Part shown: positions 9,483 to 18,236 of the stretch, piece after piece
Position numbering within the stretch: position 1 is the first letter of the stretch
How the letters are laid out: the number at the start of each line of letters is the position of its first letter
Source of the DNA: Variovorax sp. Root473
Lineage (GTDB): Bacteria; Pseudomonadota; Gammaproteobacteria; Burkholderiales; Burkholderiaceae_C
NCBI RefSeq assembly: GCF_001426505.1
Contig: NZ_LMEV01000020.1
Location: 301,606-365,605, forward strand
Reading direction: 5' to 3'
Length of the DNA: 64,000 nucleotides
Made by a program: the position numbers and the translations under genes
The notes under the pieces: generated by a model
The model's database searches: none
What the model was told of the DNA's origin: nothing
What the model saw: only the letters and a program-made list of their open reading frames with translations

Positions 9483-10769
9483 ATGCGATTCTTCAAGGAC
9501 CTGAGCCTTTCAGCCTTCACGGCAGGCTTCGTCGCCGTGCTCGTGGGTTTCACGAGTTCGGTGGCCATCGTGTTCCAGGCCGCCCAGGCCTTCGGCGCCA
9601 CGCCCGAGATGGCGGCCTCGTGGATGTGGGCGCTGGGCATCGGCATGGGGCTGGCGTCGGCGCTGCCCTCGCTGTGGTGGCGCAAGCCCGTCATGATTGC
9701 CTGGAGCACGCCCGGTGCGGCCGTGCTGGCCGTGGCCGGTGCGGGCTACGGCATGGGCGAGGCGGTGGGCGCCTTCATCGTCTGCGCGGTGCTGATCGTG
9801 CTCGCGGGCGCCACCGGCTGGTTCGAGCGCGTGATGAACAAGATCCCGATGGCCATCGCGTCGGCGCTGCTGGCCGGCGTGCTTGCGCGCTTCGGCATGT
9901 CGGCCTTCACGGCGGCGCAGACCGCCTTGCCGCTGGTGCTGCTGATGCTGGGCACCTACCTCGTGGGCAAGCGCCTGCTGCCGCGCTACGCGGTGCCGCT
10001 CACGCTGCTGGTGGCCATCGCCTTTACGGCCGCGCGCGGCGAGCTGGCATGGTCGGCTGTGCACTTCTCTCTCACCTGGCCGGTGTTCACGGCGCCGGTC
10101 TTCACCTGGCAGGCCATCGTGAGCCTGGCGCTGCCACTGTTCGTCGTGACCATGGCCTCGCAGAACCTGCCCGGCGTGGCGGCGATCCGCGCCAGCGGCT
10201 ACAGCGACCTGCCGGTGAGCAAGCTCATCACCATCAGCGGCGTTGCCACGCTGGTGCTTGCGCCCTTCGGCGCCTTCGCGCTGAACCTGAGCGCCATCAC
10301 GGCTGCCATGTGCATGGGCCGCGAGGCGCACGAAGACCCGGCGCGGCGCTACACGGCGGCCGTGAGTTGCGGCGCCCTCTATGTGGTGATCGGCCTGTTC
10401 GGCGCGGCCGTCACGGGCCTGCTGACGGCCTTTCCGAAAGAGCTGGTCGCGGCCATCGCCGGGCTGGCGCTGCTGGGCACCATCGGTGGCGGGCTCGCGG
10501 CCGCGGTGCGCGACGAGGCGCACCGCGAGGCCGCACTCATCACCTTCCTGGTCACGCTTTCGGGCGTCACCCTGGCTGGCATCGGCTCCGCCTTCTGGGG
10601 CGTGGTGGCTGGCGCGTTGGCGCTGGCGGTGCAGCAGGTCGGCCGCGCACGCCGCGCACAGGTGCCCGTTGAAAAGGCCCCGGCCGACAAGGACATCGCC
10701 GCTTCCGGCAACATGCCGCCAGAAACCCCCTCCACAGCCGCCGTTCCCGGCGCCGGAAAGAACGCCTGA
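9483..10769 (+). CDS. Benzoate/H+ symporter family transporter (BenE-like)
   Basis: Integral membrane protein of 428 residues with roughly twelve hydrophobic segments. It begins MRFFKDLSLSAFTAGFVAVLVGFTSS and has PVMIAWSTPGAAVLA, both typical of the BenE family (PF03594). Family members import benzoate, but substrate is not provable here because no benzoate-degradation genes are near. The stop codon overlaps the start of gshB (TGATG at 10767-10771), so the two are translationally coupled. The last 40 residues form a polar Pro/Ala-rich tail outside the usual BenE core. Confidence 0.85.
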   Translation: MRFFKDLSLSAFTAGFVAVLVGFTSSVAIVFQAAQAFGATPEMAASWMWALGIGMGLASALPSLWWRKPVMIAWSTPGAAVLAVAGAGYGMGEAVGAFIVCAVLIVLAGATGWFERVMNKIPMAIASALLAGVLARFGMSAFTAAQTALPLVLLMLGTYLVGKRLLPRYAVPLTLLVAIAFTAARGELAWSAVHFSLTWPVFTAPVFTWQAIVSLALPLFVVTMASQNLPGVAAIRASGYSDLPVSKLITISGVATLVLAPFGAFALNLSAITAAMCMGREAHEDPARRYTAAVSCGALYVVIGLFGAAVTGLLTAFPKELVAAIAGLALLGTIGGGLAAAVRDEAHREAALITFLVTLSGVTLAGIGSAFWGVVAGALALAVQQVGRARRAQVPVEKAPADKDIAASGNMPPETPSTAAVPGAGKNA

Positions 10770-11722
10770 TGAAAAACATCCTCTTCGTGGCCGACCCGCT
10801 CGATCACTTCAAGATCTACAAGGACACGACCTTCTCGATGATGCGCGAGGCCCAGCGCCGCGGGCATCGCATCGCGGCCTGCCTGCCGCAGGACATCCAG
10901 TGGACCTCGGGCGGCCGCGTCTCGGCCGTGGTGCAGCAGATCACGCTCACGGGCGACGCCAAGGACTGGTACCGCGTCGACATCGTCGAGTCGAAGGCGC
11001 TGAAAGACTTCGATGCCGTGCTCATGCGCAAGGACCCGCCCTTCGACGCCGAGTACATCTACTCGACGCACCTGCTGCAGCAGGCCGAGCGCGAGGGCGC
11101 GCAGGTGGTCAACTCGCCGCGCGCGCTGCGCGACCACCCCGAGAAGCTCGCAATCATGGAGTTTCCGCAGTTCGTCACGCCCACGCTGGTCACGCGCAGC
11201 GCGCAGGCCGTGCGCGACTTCCATGCCGAGCACGGCGACATCATCCTCAAGCCGCTCGACGGCATGGGCGGCATGGGCATCTTCCGCGTGAAACAAGACG
11301 CGCTGAACCTGGGCTCCATCGTCGAGACGCTCAACAAGGACGGCGCCGAAACCATCATGGTGCAGCGCTTCGTGCCCGAGGTGACGCAGGGAGACAAGCG
11401 CATCCTGATCATCGCGGGCGAGCCGGCGCCCTTCGTGCTGGCGCGCATTCCGCAGGGCACCGAGGTGCGCGGCAACCTCGCGGCCGGTGGCAAGGGCGTG
11501 GCCCAGCCGCTCACGCCACGCAACCGCGAGATCGCCGAGGCCATCGGCAAGGTGCTCGCGCCGCGCGGGCTGTTGCTGATCGGCCTCGACGTGATCGGCG
11601 ACTCGGTCACCGAGATCAACGTGACCAGCCCGACCTGCTTTCAGGAAATCACCGAGCAGACCGGTTTCGACGTGCCGAAGATGTTCATCGACGCGCTGGA
11701 GAAAACGCTGCGGCCCGCCTGA
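10769..11722 (+). CDS. gshB: Glutathione synthetase
   Basis: ATP-grasp enzyme that adds glycine to gamma-glutamylcysteine, the last step of glutathione synthesis. The 317-residue length is standard. Visible motifs are FVADPLDHFKIYKDTTFSMM at the start, ILKPLDGMGGMGIFRV (ATP-grasp lysine and glycine loop), and GLDVIGDSVTEINVTSPTC near the C-terminus (metal-binding D/E/N). The start ATG overlaps the transporter stop by one base. The 3' end overlaps the convergent PepSY gene by 38 bases. Confidence 0.97.
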   Translation: MKNILFVADPLDHFKIYKDTTFSMMREAQRRGHRIAACLPQDIQWTSGGRVSAVVQQITLTGDAKDWYRVDIVESKALKDFDAVLMRKDPPFDAEYIYSTHLLQQAEREGAQVVNSPRALRDHPEKLAIMEFPQFVTPTLVTRSAQAVRDFHAEHGDIILKPLDGMGGMGIFRVKQDALNLGSIVETLNKDGAETIMVQRFVPEVTQGDKRILIIAGEPAPFVLARIPQGTEVRGNLAAGGKGVAQPLTPRNREIAEAIGKVLAPRGLLLIGLDVIGDSVTEINVTSPTCFQEITEQTGFDVPKMFIDALEKTLRPA

Positions 11723-12986
11723 GCCCCGAAGCCGCGGTGCGGGCCTCGCGCTCGCGCCGCGCCTGCAGCCGCCGTGAGCGCAGCTTGCGCGCCCAGATGA
11801 CGATGCCGGTGATCGACAGCATCGCCACCACCAGCCCCAGCGCCGACATCAGGATGCGGCCCGGCATGCCCAGGATGCGTCCGCCGTGCAGCGGCAATTG
11901 CAGCTGCGCGAACACGTCGGCCGCCGTGCCGTGCCACGGCCGGTTGCTGCCGATGAGGTGGCCGTCGCGCCCGTCCAGGTAGAGGTTCGACAGGCCCATG
12001 CCGTCGCTGTCGTCGTGCGTGGCGTGGTCGAAGAAAGAGATGTTGTAGAAGCCGCCGCGTGCGTTGTAGAACGCGCCGCCCAGCGGTGTGGTCCAGCCGC
12101 GGCGCCGCGCTTCGGCGTCGGCCTGCGCCACGATTTCGCGGAAGCCGATGGTGGGCTCGATGCGCGTGCCCAGCGGCGCGAGCGGCACCAGCGCCGACGG
12201 GCCCGGCGTGGTCTTGGAGACCAGCGAGAGCATCGGGTGGAACACCTCCTTGTAGAGGTTCAGCGAGAACGAGGTGAAGGCCACGACGATGATCAGCCCC
12301 CAGATCCACAGCCCGCCCGCGCGGTGCAGGTCGAAGTTGAGCTTGTAGCCGCCGGCGGCCCAGCGCACGGTCCACGACGGCTTCCAGCGCTGCCACCACA
12401 CGGACGCCGGCCGGTGCGCCGGATGCACCGCCTTGCGCAGGCGCCGCGGCATCGTGAGGTAGAGCGCGACGAAGCTGTCGAGCAGCCACACCAGCGCCAC
12501 CGTGCCCATGATCCACCAGCCGATGCGGTCGGTGCCCCACATCGCCGGCACGTGCAGCATGTAGTGCAGTTTGCGCAGGAAGGGCATCAGCGTCTCGGGC
12601 TTGAGCGAGATGGCCGTGGAGTCGCGCCGGCCGCGCACTTCGGCCGTGACCGGATCGACGAACACCTGGTTGTAGCCCAGCCTGAAGGGCTTGCCGGTGG
12701 CCGGGTCGGTGCGCGGCTGCACGAAGTAGCCGGCGGCGTGGCCTTCCTCGAAACCCAGCGGCATGTACGCGACCCGCGCGCGCGGGTCGTGCGCCTCGAC
12801 CGCGGCGGCGAGGTCGAACGGGTCCTTGAATGGGCCGCGGCTTGGCGTGTCGTAGAGCTTGCGGTTGAGCCAGCCGTCGATCTCGTGGTCCCACGAGATG
12901 ACGGCGCCGGTCAGGCCCGAGACGACAAGAAACAGCGCAACCGCCAGGCCGGCCCAGCGGTGAATGGCGGTCGCAACGGCGCGCAT
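11685..12986 (-). CDS. PepSY-associated TM (PiuB-like) inner-membrane protein
   Basis: Inner-membrane protein of 433 residues. The first helix is in the family start HRWAGLAVALFLVVSGLTGAVISWDHEID, with further helices around DRIGWWIMGTVALVWLLDSF, LWIWGLIIVVAFTSFSLNLY and ILMSALGLVVAMLSITGIVIW. Members are found beside ferric-siderophore receptors and are thought to help reduce or release iron from siderophores. Its ATG is 4 bases after the stop of the TonB receptor, so the two form an operon. The coding end overlaps gshB on the other strand, and the last ~35 residues are Arg/Ala-rich. Confidence 0.9.
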   Translation of the reverse strand: MRAVATAIHRWAGLAVALFLVVSGLTGAVISWDHEIDGWLNRKLYDTPSRGPFKDPFDLAAAVEAHDPRARVAYMPLGFEEGHAAGYFVQPRTDPATGKPFRLGYNQVFVDPVTAEVRGRRDSTAISLKPETLMPFLRKLHYMLHVPAMWGTDRIGWWIMGTVALVWLLDSFVALYLTMPRRLRKAVHPAHRPASVWWQRWKPSWTVRWAAGGYKLNFDLHRAGGLWIWGLIIVVAFTSFSLNLYKEVFHPMLSLVSKTTPGPSALVPLAPLGTRIEPTIGFREIVAQADAEARRRGWTTPLGGAFYNARGGFYNISFFDHATHDDSDGMGLSNLYLDGRDGHLIGSNRPWHGTAADVFAQLQLPLHGGRILGMPGRILMSALGLVVAMLSITGIVIWARKLRSRRLQARREREARTAASGLRRAAAFSPARR

Positions 12987-12990
12987 CGGG

Positions 12991-15204
12991 TCAGAAGTCG
13001 ATGGTGCCGCTCACGGAGAAGGTGCGCGGTGCGCCCAGCGTCAGGTAGTTGGAGCCCTGCGTGCCGCCCACCGATGCCCAGTACGACTTGTTGAACAGGT
13101 TGTCGATGCGCGCGCGCAGCGTGAGCGCACGGCCATTGCCCAGGTCGACCAGGTAGCGCGCGCCGATGTCGAAGCGCGTCCAGCCCGGAATCTGCTGCGT
13201 GTTGGCGGCGTTGGCGTACTGCTTGGACGTGTACAGCAGGCGCGCATTGAGCGACAGGTTGCGCACGCCCGGCACATCCCACTCGGCGCCCAGGTTGGCC
13301 TGCTGCTTGGCCACGCCGATGGCCGTGCGGCCGTCGGTGGCGCCGCCTTGCGTGTTCTTCTGCTTGGCGTCGAGCAGCGTCAGGCCGCCGAGCAGGCGCA
13401 GGCCCTTGGCCGGCTGGCCGAACACCGAGAACTCCAGGCCCTGGTTGCGCTGCTTGCCGTACAGGCCGTAGGTCTGGCCCGCGTACTGGTAGACCGGCTG
13501 GTCGGTGGTGAAGAACGCGGCGCTCGCGCCCAGGCTGCCGCCGTCGTACTTGACGCCGACTTCCTTCTGCTTGGCCTGGTACGGCGCGAACACCTCGCCC
13601 GCATTGGTGACCGGGCGGTTGTTCACCGTGCCGGGCGCCACGTTGCCCTTGACGAGCGCTTCGATGTAGTTGGCGTAGGCCGAGACGGTCGGCGTGATCT
13701 TGAACACGACGCCGGCCACCGGCGTGGTCTTGCTCTTGTCGTAGGTGCTCGACTGCTTGAGCGTGGTGTAGGCGAAGCTGGTCTGCTCGATGGTCTGGCG
13801 GCGCACGCCGAGCGTGACCAGCAGGCGGTCGTCCATGAACGACATGGTGTCGGCAATGGCGACGCTCGAGGTGTCGATCTTGTCGGTCAGGCGCGGGTCT
13901 TCCAGCGTGTTGCCGGTGAAGTTGTTGGCGAGCGGGTAGGGCGACGCGAACGGCGCGTAGATGTTGTTGCGCAGGCTGCCGCGCGAGATCGCGTAGGCGT
14001 TGTCGCGGTCGTTGCTGTACGTGGCGGCCGAGGCCACCACCGTGTGCTTCACGGGGCCGGTGGCGAAGGTGCCGCGCACGCCGAGTTCCGCAGTGCCGAT
14101 GCGGTCCTTGCGGGTATTGCTGAAGCGCGTGTTGCTGGTGTTGCCGAACACGTCGTTCAGCGTCGGGTTCGACAGCACGTTGTCTTCGTCGCTGCGGCGC
14201 ACGCCGCCGGCGGCCCAGGCCGTGATGTGGTCGGTGATGTCGACTTCGCCGCGGAAGGTGGCGAACTTGTCCTTTTCCTTCGAGTAGGTCCAGGGCTGGG
14301 CAAAGTTGGTGCTGGCGTCGGGCGCGCGCGGAATCGGCAGCGCCGATGACGGCGTGAGGCTGGGGCGGCCGTCCTTCAGGTCGTAGTCCTGGTAGCCGAA
14401 GTCGGCCGACAGGCGCACGTTGCGGTTGCGCCAGTCGAGGCCGACGGCGAAGGCGCTCAGTTGCTGGCTTTCCTTGTGCACGCCGGTGCCGCCTTCGCGG
14501 CGCACGGCATTCACGCGCACGCCCAGGCTGTCGTCGGGGCCGAAGCGGCGCGCCAGGTCGAGGTTCACGTAACCCTGGCCGCCGGTTTGCACGCCGAACC
14601 CGACGCGCGTGAGCGGCTCGTTGGGCGCGCGCTTGGGCAGCAGGTTGATCGCGCCGCCGATGCCACTGCCGCCGGGCGCGGCGCCGTTCAGGAAGGAGTT
14701 GGCGCCGCGGAACACTTCCACGCGCTCGAAGAATTCAGAGGCGATGTACTGGCGCGGGAGCATGCCGTACAGGCCGTTGTAGGCCACGTCGTCCGAGTAC
14801 ACGGGAAAACCGCGCACCACGTACAGCTCCTGGAAGTTGCCGAAGCCGCGTGCCTGGCGCACCGACGGGTCGTTGAGCAGCACGTCGGCCACGCTCTTGG
14901 CCTGCTGGTCCTGGATCAGCTCGTTGGTGTAGTTGGTGCTCGAGAACGGCGTGCTCATCATGTCCTGGTTGCCCAGGATGCCCACGCGCCCGCCGCGCGC
15001 CACCTGCCCGCCCGCGAAGGGCTTGACCAGGCCTTCGGCCGAGGCGTCGGCGCTGGCTTCGACGGTGACGGTGCTCAGCGTGCCGCTGGCGGGGGCCGCA
15101 GTTTCGGCGACCGGCGTTTGCGCCAGGGCGGTGAGCGCGTGAAGGGCCAGCAACGAGGCGGCCACGGTCGGGCGAAGGAAGAAAGGAGAGGCGCAGGCGG
15201 GCAT
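12991..15204 (-). CDS. TonB-dependent siderophore receptor
   Basis: Outer-membrane beta-barrel receptor for a ferric siderophore, energised by TonB. The 737-residue product has a signal peptide ending near ALAQ, then a plug domain (QAKSVADVLLNDPSVRQARGFG, VRGF, VEVFRGANSFLNG) and a 22-strand-type barrel that finishes PRTFSVSGTIDF with the terminal Phe needed for barrel assembly. There is no extra N-terminal signalling domain, so it is a plain transducer-less receptor. It is cotranscribed with the PepSY protein downstream. A Fur-box-like site lies about 20-40 bases upstream of the start codon, implying iron repression. Ligand cannot be told from sequence. Confidence 0.93.
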   Translation of the reverse strand: MPACASPFFLRPTVAASLLALHALTALAQTPVAETAAPASGTLSTVTVEASADASAEGLVKPFAGGQVARGGRVGILGNQDMMSTPFSSTNYTNELIQDQQAKSVADVLLNDPSVRQARGFGNFQELYVVRGFPVYSDDVAYNGLYGMLPRQYIASEFFERVEVFRGANSFLNGAAPGGSGIGGAINLLPKRAPNEPLTRVGFGVQTGGQGYVNLDLARRFGPDDSLGVRVNAVRREGGTGVHKESQQLSAFAVGLDWRNRNVRLSADFGYQDYDLKDGRPSLTPSSALPIPRAPDASTNFAQPWTYSKEKDKFATFRGEVDITDHITAWAAGGVRRSDEDNVLSNPTLNDVFGNTSNTRFSNTRKDRIGTAELGVRGTFATGPVKHTVVASAATYSNDRDNAYAISRGSLRNNIYAPFASPYPLANNFTGNTLEDPRLTDKIDTSSVAIADTMSFMDDRLLVTLGVRRQTIEQTSFAYTTLKQSSTYDKSKTTPVAGVVFKITPTVSAYANYIEALVKGNVAPGTVNNRPVTNAGEVFAPYQAKQKEVGVKYDGGSLGASAAFFTTDQPVYQYAGQTYGLYGKQRNQGLEFSVFGQPAKGLRLLGGLTLLDAKQKNTQGGATDGRTAIGVAKQQANLGAEWDVPGVRNLSLNARLLYTSKQYANAANTQQIPGWTRFDIGARYLVDLGNGRALTLRARIDNLFNKSYWASVGGTQGSNYLTLGAPRTFSVSGTIDF

Positions 15205-15224
15205 GAAAGGGCGACCGTGTACAA

Positions 15225-15245
15225 ATGAGAACAGTTATTGTTCAT
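15225..15245 (-). promoter_or_regulatory. Possible Fur box upstream of the TonB receptor
   Basis: The 21 bases ATGAGAACAGTTATTGTTCAT form an imperfect palindrome (ATGA....TCAT arms) inside an unusually AT-rich patch just ahead of the receptor start. The arrangement resembles the 19-bp Fur consensus of inverted NATWAT units, with several mismatches. Position and gene type make iron regulation likely, but the match is moderate. Confidence 0.5.
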
Positions 15246-15318
15246 GGTTTGCACTTACGGGGCGGTACTTTCTTGCACTGTTGCAAAAAAGTGTCAGGCA
15301 AAGGATTGAGTTTTTGCC

Positions 15319-16086
15319 TCAGCGCGGCATCCGCTGGCCGTCCACGAACACATGCAATTCGCCCGAGGTGAAGGGCGTCCAGGTTTCGTTGGTGGTGAGC
15401 GGCGCCGTCACCACGACGGCCACGCGGTCGGTGGGCGTGGTGTGCTGGGCGAAGTCGATCTCCAGGTCTTCATCGGACAGCTGCGCCGTCACGAAGGGAT
15501 GGCGGCGCTCCACGTACCAGAGGTTCGTGGAGGCATGCGCCCACAGCGCCTGTCCGTTCGACAGCATGAAGTTGAAGGTGCCGTGCGCCGCCAGCTGCGG
15601 CGCCAGTTCGCGCAGCGTGAGCGTGAGCTCCTCGACGCTGGGCACGCCCGCGTGCGACTTGGCCAGCTCCTGCATGATCCAGCAGAAGGCGTGCTCGCTG
15701 TCGGTGTTGCCCACCGGGTGGAAGTTGCCGTGCAGGCGCGGGCGAAAGTCCTTCAGGTCGCCGTTGTGGGCGAACACCCAGTAGCGGCCCCACAGCTCGC
15801 GCACGAAGGGGTGGCAGTTCTGCAGATTCACTTCGCCCTGCGTCGCCTTGCGGATGTGCGCGATGACGTTGCGGCTTTGAATCGGATAGCGCCGGATCAG
15901 CTCGGCCACCGGCGACTCGCAGGCCGGCTGGTGATCGACGAAGTGGCGCAGCCCGCGGTCCTCGAAGAACGCGATGCCCCAGCCGTCGGCATGGTGGTCG
16001 GTGCGGCCGCCGCGTTGCGCGAACCCCGTGAAGCTGAAGGTCACGTCGGTCGGCGTGTTGCAGTTCATCCCTAGCAATTGGCACAT
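15319..16086 (-). CDS. Class II glutamine amidotransferase (YafJ-like)
   Basis: Ntn-hydrolase-fold glutaminase domain standing alone. It starts MCQLLGMNC, so Cys2 becomes the N-terminal nucleophile after Met removal. Other family motifs are HADGWGIAFFEDRG, NVIAHIRKAT, NCHPF and WVFAHNGDL, plus NTDSEHAFCW. The 255-residue size fits the YafJ/DUF group, whose partner synthase and substrate are mostly unknown. The frame is open further upstream, but only ATG 16086 exposes the cysteine. It begins 20 bases after the CHAP amidase stop, so the two are probably cotranscribed. Confidence 0.92.
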   Translation of the reverse strand: MCQLLGMNCNTPTDVTFSFTGFAQRGGRTDHHADGWGIAFFEDRGLRHFVDHQPACESPVAELIRRYPIQSRNVIAHIRKATQGEVNLQNCHPFVRELWGRYWVFAHNGDLKDFRPRLHGNFHPVGNTDSEHAFCWIMQELAKSHAGVPSVEELTLTLRELAPQLAAHGTFNFMLSNGQALWAHASTNLWYVERRHPFVTAQLSDEDLEIDFAQHTTPTDRVAVVVTAPLTTNETWTPFTSGELHVFVDGQRMPR

Positions 16087-16106
16087 GGCTGTGATTAGAC
16101 CGCGAT

Positions 16107-16730
16107 TCAGGAGGAGGAGGCAGCCGCGGGCAGCCGCAGCCAACCCAGCACGCGCCCGGTGCCCAGCTGCGTGCGCCCGTCGGTGGTGAGCGCCCGGGGC
16201 AGCCGCTCGCGCGAGGTACCGAAGGGCCCGGGGTTCTGCTGCACGATCTCGACCGCGTCGGCGTCCACGCGCGACACGATCGCCACGTGGCCGTAGGGAT
16301 TGAAGAGCCACGGCGCGAACACGACGATGTCGCCCACCGCCGGCGCGCTCGCACCGCCATTGCGATGCTGGACCAGGTTGCGCGCCGCGTTCAGCGCACC
16401 GTCTGCCACGGCCGCGTCGAAGAAGGCCTTGGCATGCCCGCGCGCCTCGGGCATGCGGTGCTGGTGCCGCTCGTAGTAGTAGCGCTTGACGAACTCCACG
16501 CACTGCCAGCGCAGGCCGATGTTGTAGCCATCGGGTGCGAGGCTGCGTCCGTCGACGTGGTTGATGGCGCCGTTGTAGTAGACCTGCACGCCCTCGAACT
16601 GGTCGATCACCTCGCCGGGCGCATGCGTCAGGTTGACGTTGAAGCGGCTCGCACCCCACAGCCCGAGCCAGGCGATGAGGACGAGCGAGGCGAGGACGAC
16701 GAGGGCGCGTCGGGTGATGAGACGGGGCAT
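16107..16730 (-). CDS. Membrane-anchored CHAP-domain amidase (glutathionylspermidine-amidase-like)
   Basis: A 207-residue protein with an N-terminal membrane helix (residues ~8-27, ALVVLASLVLIAWLGLWGA) followed by a CHAP cysteine-peptidase domain. The likely catalytic residues are Cys in RWQCVEFVKRYY, His in NPYGHVAIVSRV and the polar residue of EIVQQNPG. The arrangement YYNGAINH...WQCVEFVKR resembles the amidase half of glutathionylspermidine synthetase, rather than phage endolysins. Such enzymes cleave gamma-linked or peptidoglycan amide bonds; periplasmic peptidoglycan is an alternative substrate. Start chosen at MPRLITRRALVV because the longer frame begins in low-complexity sequence. Confidence 0.8.
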   Translation of the reverse strand: MPRLITRRALVVLASLVLIAWLGLWGASRFNVNLTHAPGEVIDQFEGVQVYYNGAINHVDGRSLAPDGYNIGLRWQCVEFVKRYYYERHQHRMPEARGHAKAFFDAAVADGALNAARNLVQHRNGGASAPAVGDIVVFAPWLFNPYGHVAIVSRVDADAVEIVQQNPGPFGTSRERLPRALTTDGRTQLGTGRVLGWLRLPAAASSS

Positions 16731-17016
16731 GGACGGTGAAGCAGGAAGCGCGGCCCCGCAGGGGCCGTCGCCGGCGAGCTTAGTCCATGCGCCGGCCCGC
16801 TCAGAGCCCGTGCAAAGCCGCCATCTCGTCGATCGGTTCACGCTGGAACGCATCGAAGCGCGCTGATGGCTGCTGCAGTCACGCGGGCGCTCGGCAAGGG
16901 CGGCAGGGCGGCGGACATATGGCGATCGACGACAGCGATCGCGTCCGCAAGCGGTTATCAAGAAGCGGCAAAACCGGCGCGTTGGGGACCGAGGGATTCC
17001 CTGGCCGGCCTGTGCG

Positions 17017-18165
17017 CTACCGCAGAAACCGCCCTTCCTTCGTCACCCGCACCATCTCGATGAAGCGCGAGCCCGTGTTGCTTGCGCCGGTGAAGTCGAC
17101 TTCCATGTTGCCGATGCGCAGCTTCATCGCCTTCAGCGTGGCGTGCAGACGGGCACGCGTGAGGTCGCGGCCGGTGCGGCGCAGGGCTTCGATCATCACG
17201 AGCGCGTTCACATAGCCTTCGTAGCTCAGGTAGCCGATGTCCACCTTGGCACGCTCGGCCAGCTGGCGGTACTCGCGCGCGGTGGCGTCGACCTCGCTCC
17301 AGGGATAGGGCACGATCTGCGAGATGGCCAGGCCGCTGGTCTTGTCGCCGACGAGCCTGGCGGTGATGTCGCCCGGAACGATCGACATGCCGTAGAACAT
17401 CTGGCGTCCGCCGGCGCTCCATGCGCTTTTCATCACCTCGCCGCCGATGCCGCCGCCCAGGTACATGATGACGGCCTGCGCCTGGCTGTCGGCCAGCGCC
17501 TTGCCCGAGGCCTCGTTGGCCGTGCCGTCACCCTTCACGGGCACGGCCGCCACGGGCTTGAGCTGGAGCGCGCCAAGTGCGGCCTCGACCAGCCGCGCCA
17601 CTTCGGCGCCGCCGGGGTTGTCCAGGTAGGCGACGGCGATGCGCGAGACGCCGATGGTCGTCAGGTGCTGCACGAGCGCCTGCGCCTCGCGCGCGAAAGT
17701 GGCGCGCACGAAATAACCCGCGCCCGCGACCTTCTCGCGGGCCGAGTCCGACACCGCATAGCCGCCGACCATCGGCGCGCCGCTTCGGCCCAGCACCTTG
17801 GCCGCGGCGGCCGTGGTGCCCGAGCCTACGCAGCCGAAGAAGGCGAAGGCGCGGTGCTCGGCCAACAGCTTCTCGTAGTTGGCGACGGCCTTTTCGGGCT
17901 TGAGCTCGTCGTCGAGCGAGACCAGCTTGATCTTGCGGCCCGCGAGCCCGCCCTGCGCGTTGACCGCGTCGAAGGCCAGCCCGGCGCCGGCCATCACGAC
18001 CTGGATGGGCGCGCCCAGCGGCCCGCTCAGGATGCCGGTGTGGCCCAGGACGATCTCGCCGTCGCTGACGCCGTTCTCGGCGGCCAGCGCGGTGGAGGAA
18101 GAAATCAGGAGGCCGAGTCCGGCCGTCGCCGCTGCCGAGGCGGCGAGAAAACGTCTGCGATGCAT
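17017..18165 (-). CDS. ABC transporter substrate-binding protein (Leu/Ile/Val-binding type)
   Basis: Periplasmic binding protein of 382 residues in the branched-chain amino acid/amide class (PF13458-like). It has a twin-arginine type signal, MHRRRFLAASAAATAGLGLL, cleaved near ALAAE. The mature start VSDGEIVLGHTGILSGPLG and the segment VNAQGGLAGRKIKLVSLDD are typical. No permease or ATPase gene is adjacent, so it is an orphan binding protein, as is common in Comamonadaceae. The ligand cannot be inferred. The open frame extends upstream across the efflux gene in another frame, which is rejected. Confidence 0.9.
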   Translation of the reverse strand: MHRRRFLAASAAATAGLGLLISSSTALAAENGVSDGEIVLGHTGILSGPLGAPIQVVMAGAGLAFDAVNAQGGLAGRKIKLVSLDDELKPEKAVANYEKLLAEHRAFAFFGCVGSGTTAAAAKVLGRSGAPMVGGYAVSDSAREKVAGAGYFVRATFAREAQALVQHLTTIGVSRIAVAYLDNPGGAEVARLVEAALGALQLKPVAAVPVKGDGTANEASGKALADSQAQAVIMYLGGGIGGEVMKSAWSAGGRQMFYGMSIVPGDITARLVGDKTSGLAISQIVPYPWSEVDATAREYRQLAERAKVDIGYLSYEGYVNALVMIEALRRTGRDLTRARLHATLKAMKLRIGNMEVDFTGASNTGSRFIEMVRVTKEGRFLR

Positions 18166-18236
18166 GGAGCCGATTCCGCTTTTAGATACAACTGATAACA
18201 ATTGAAATCGAAAGCATCCTCGTACGCCGCCGGGGT

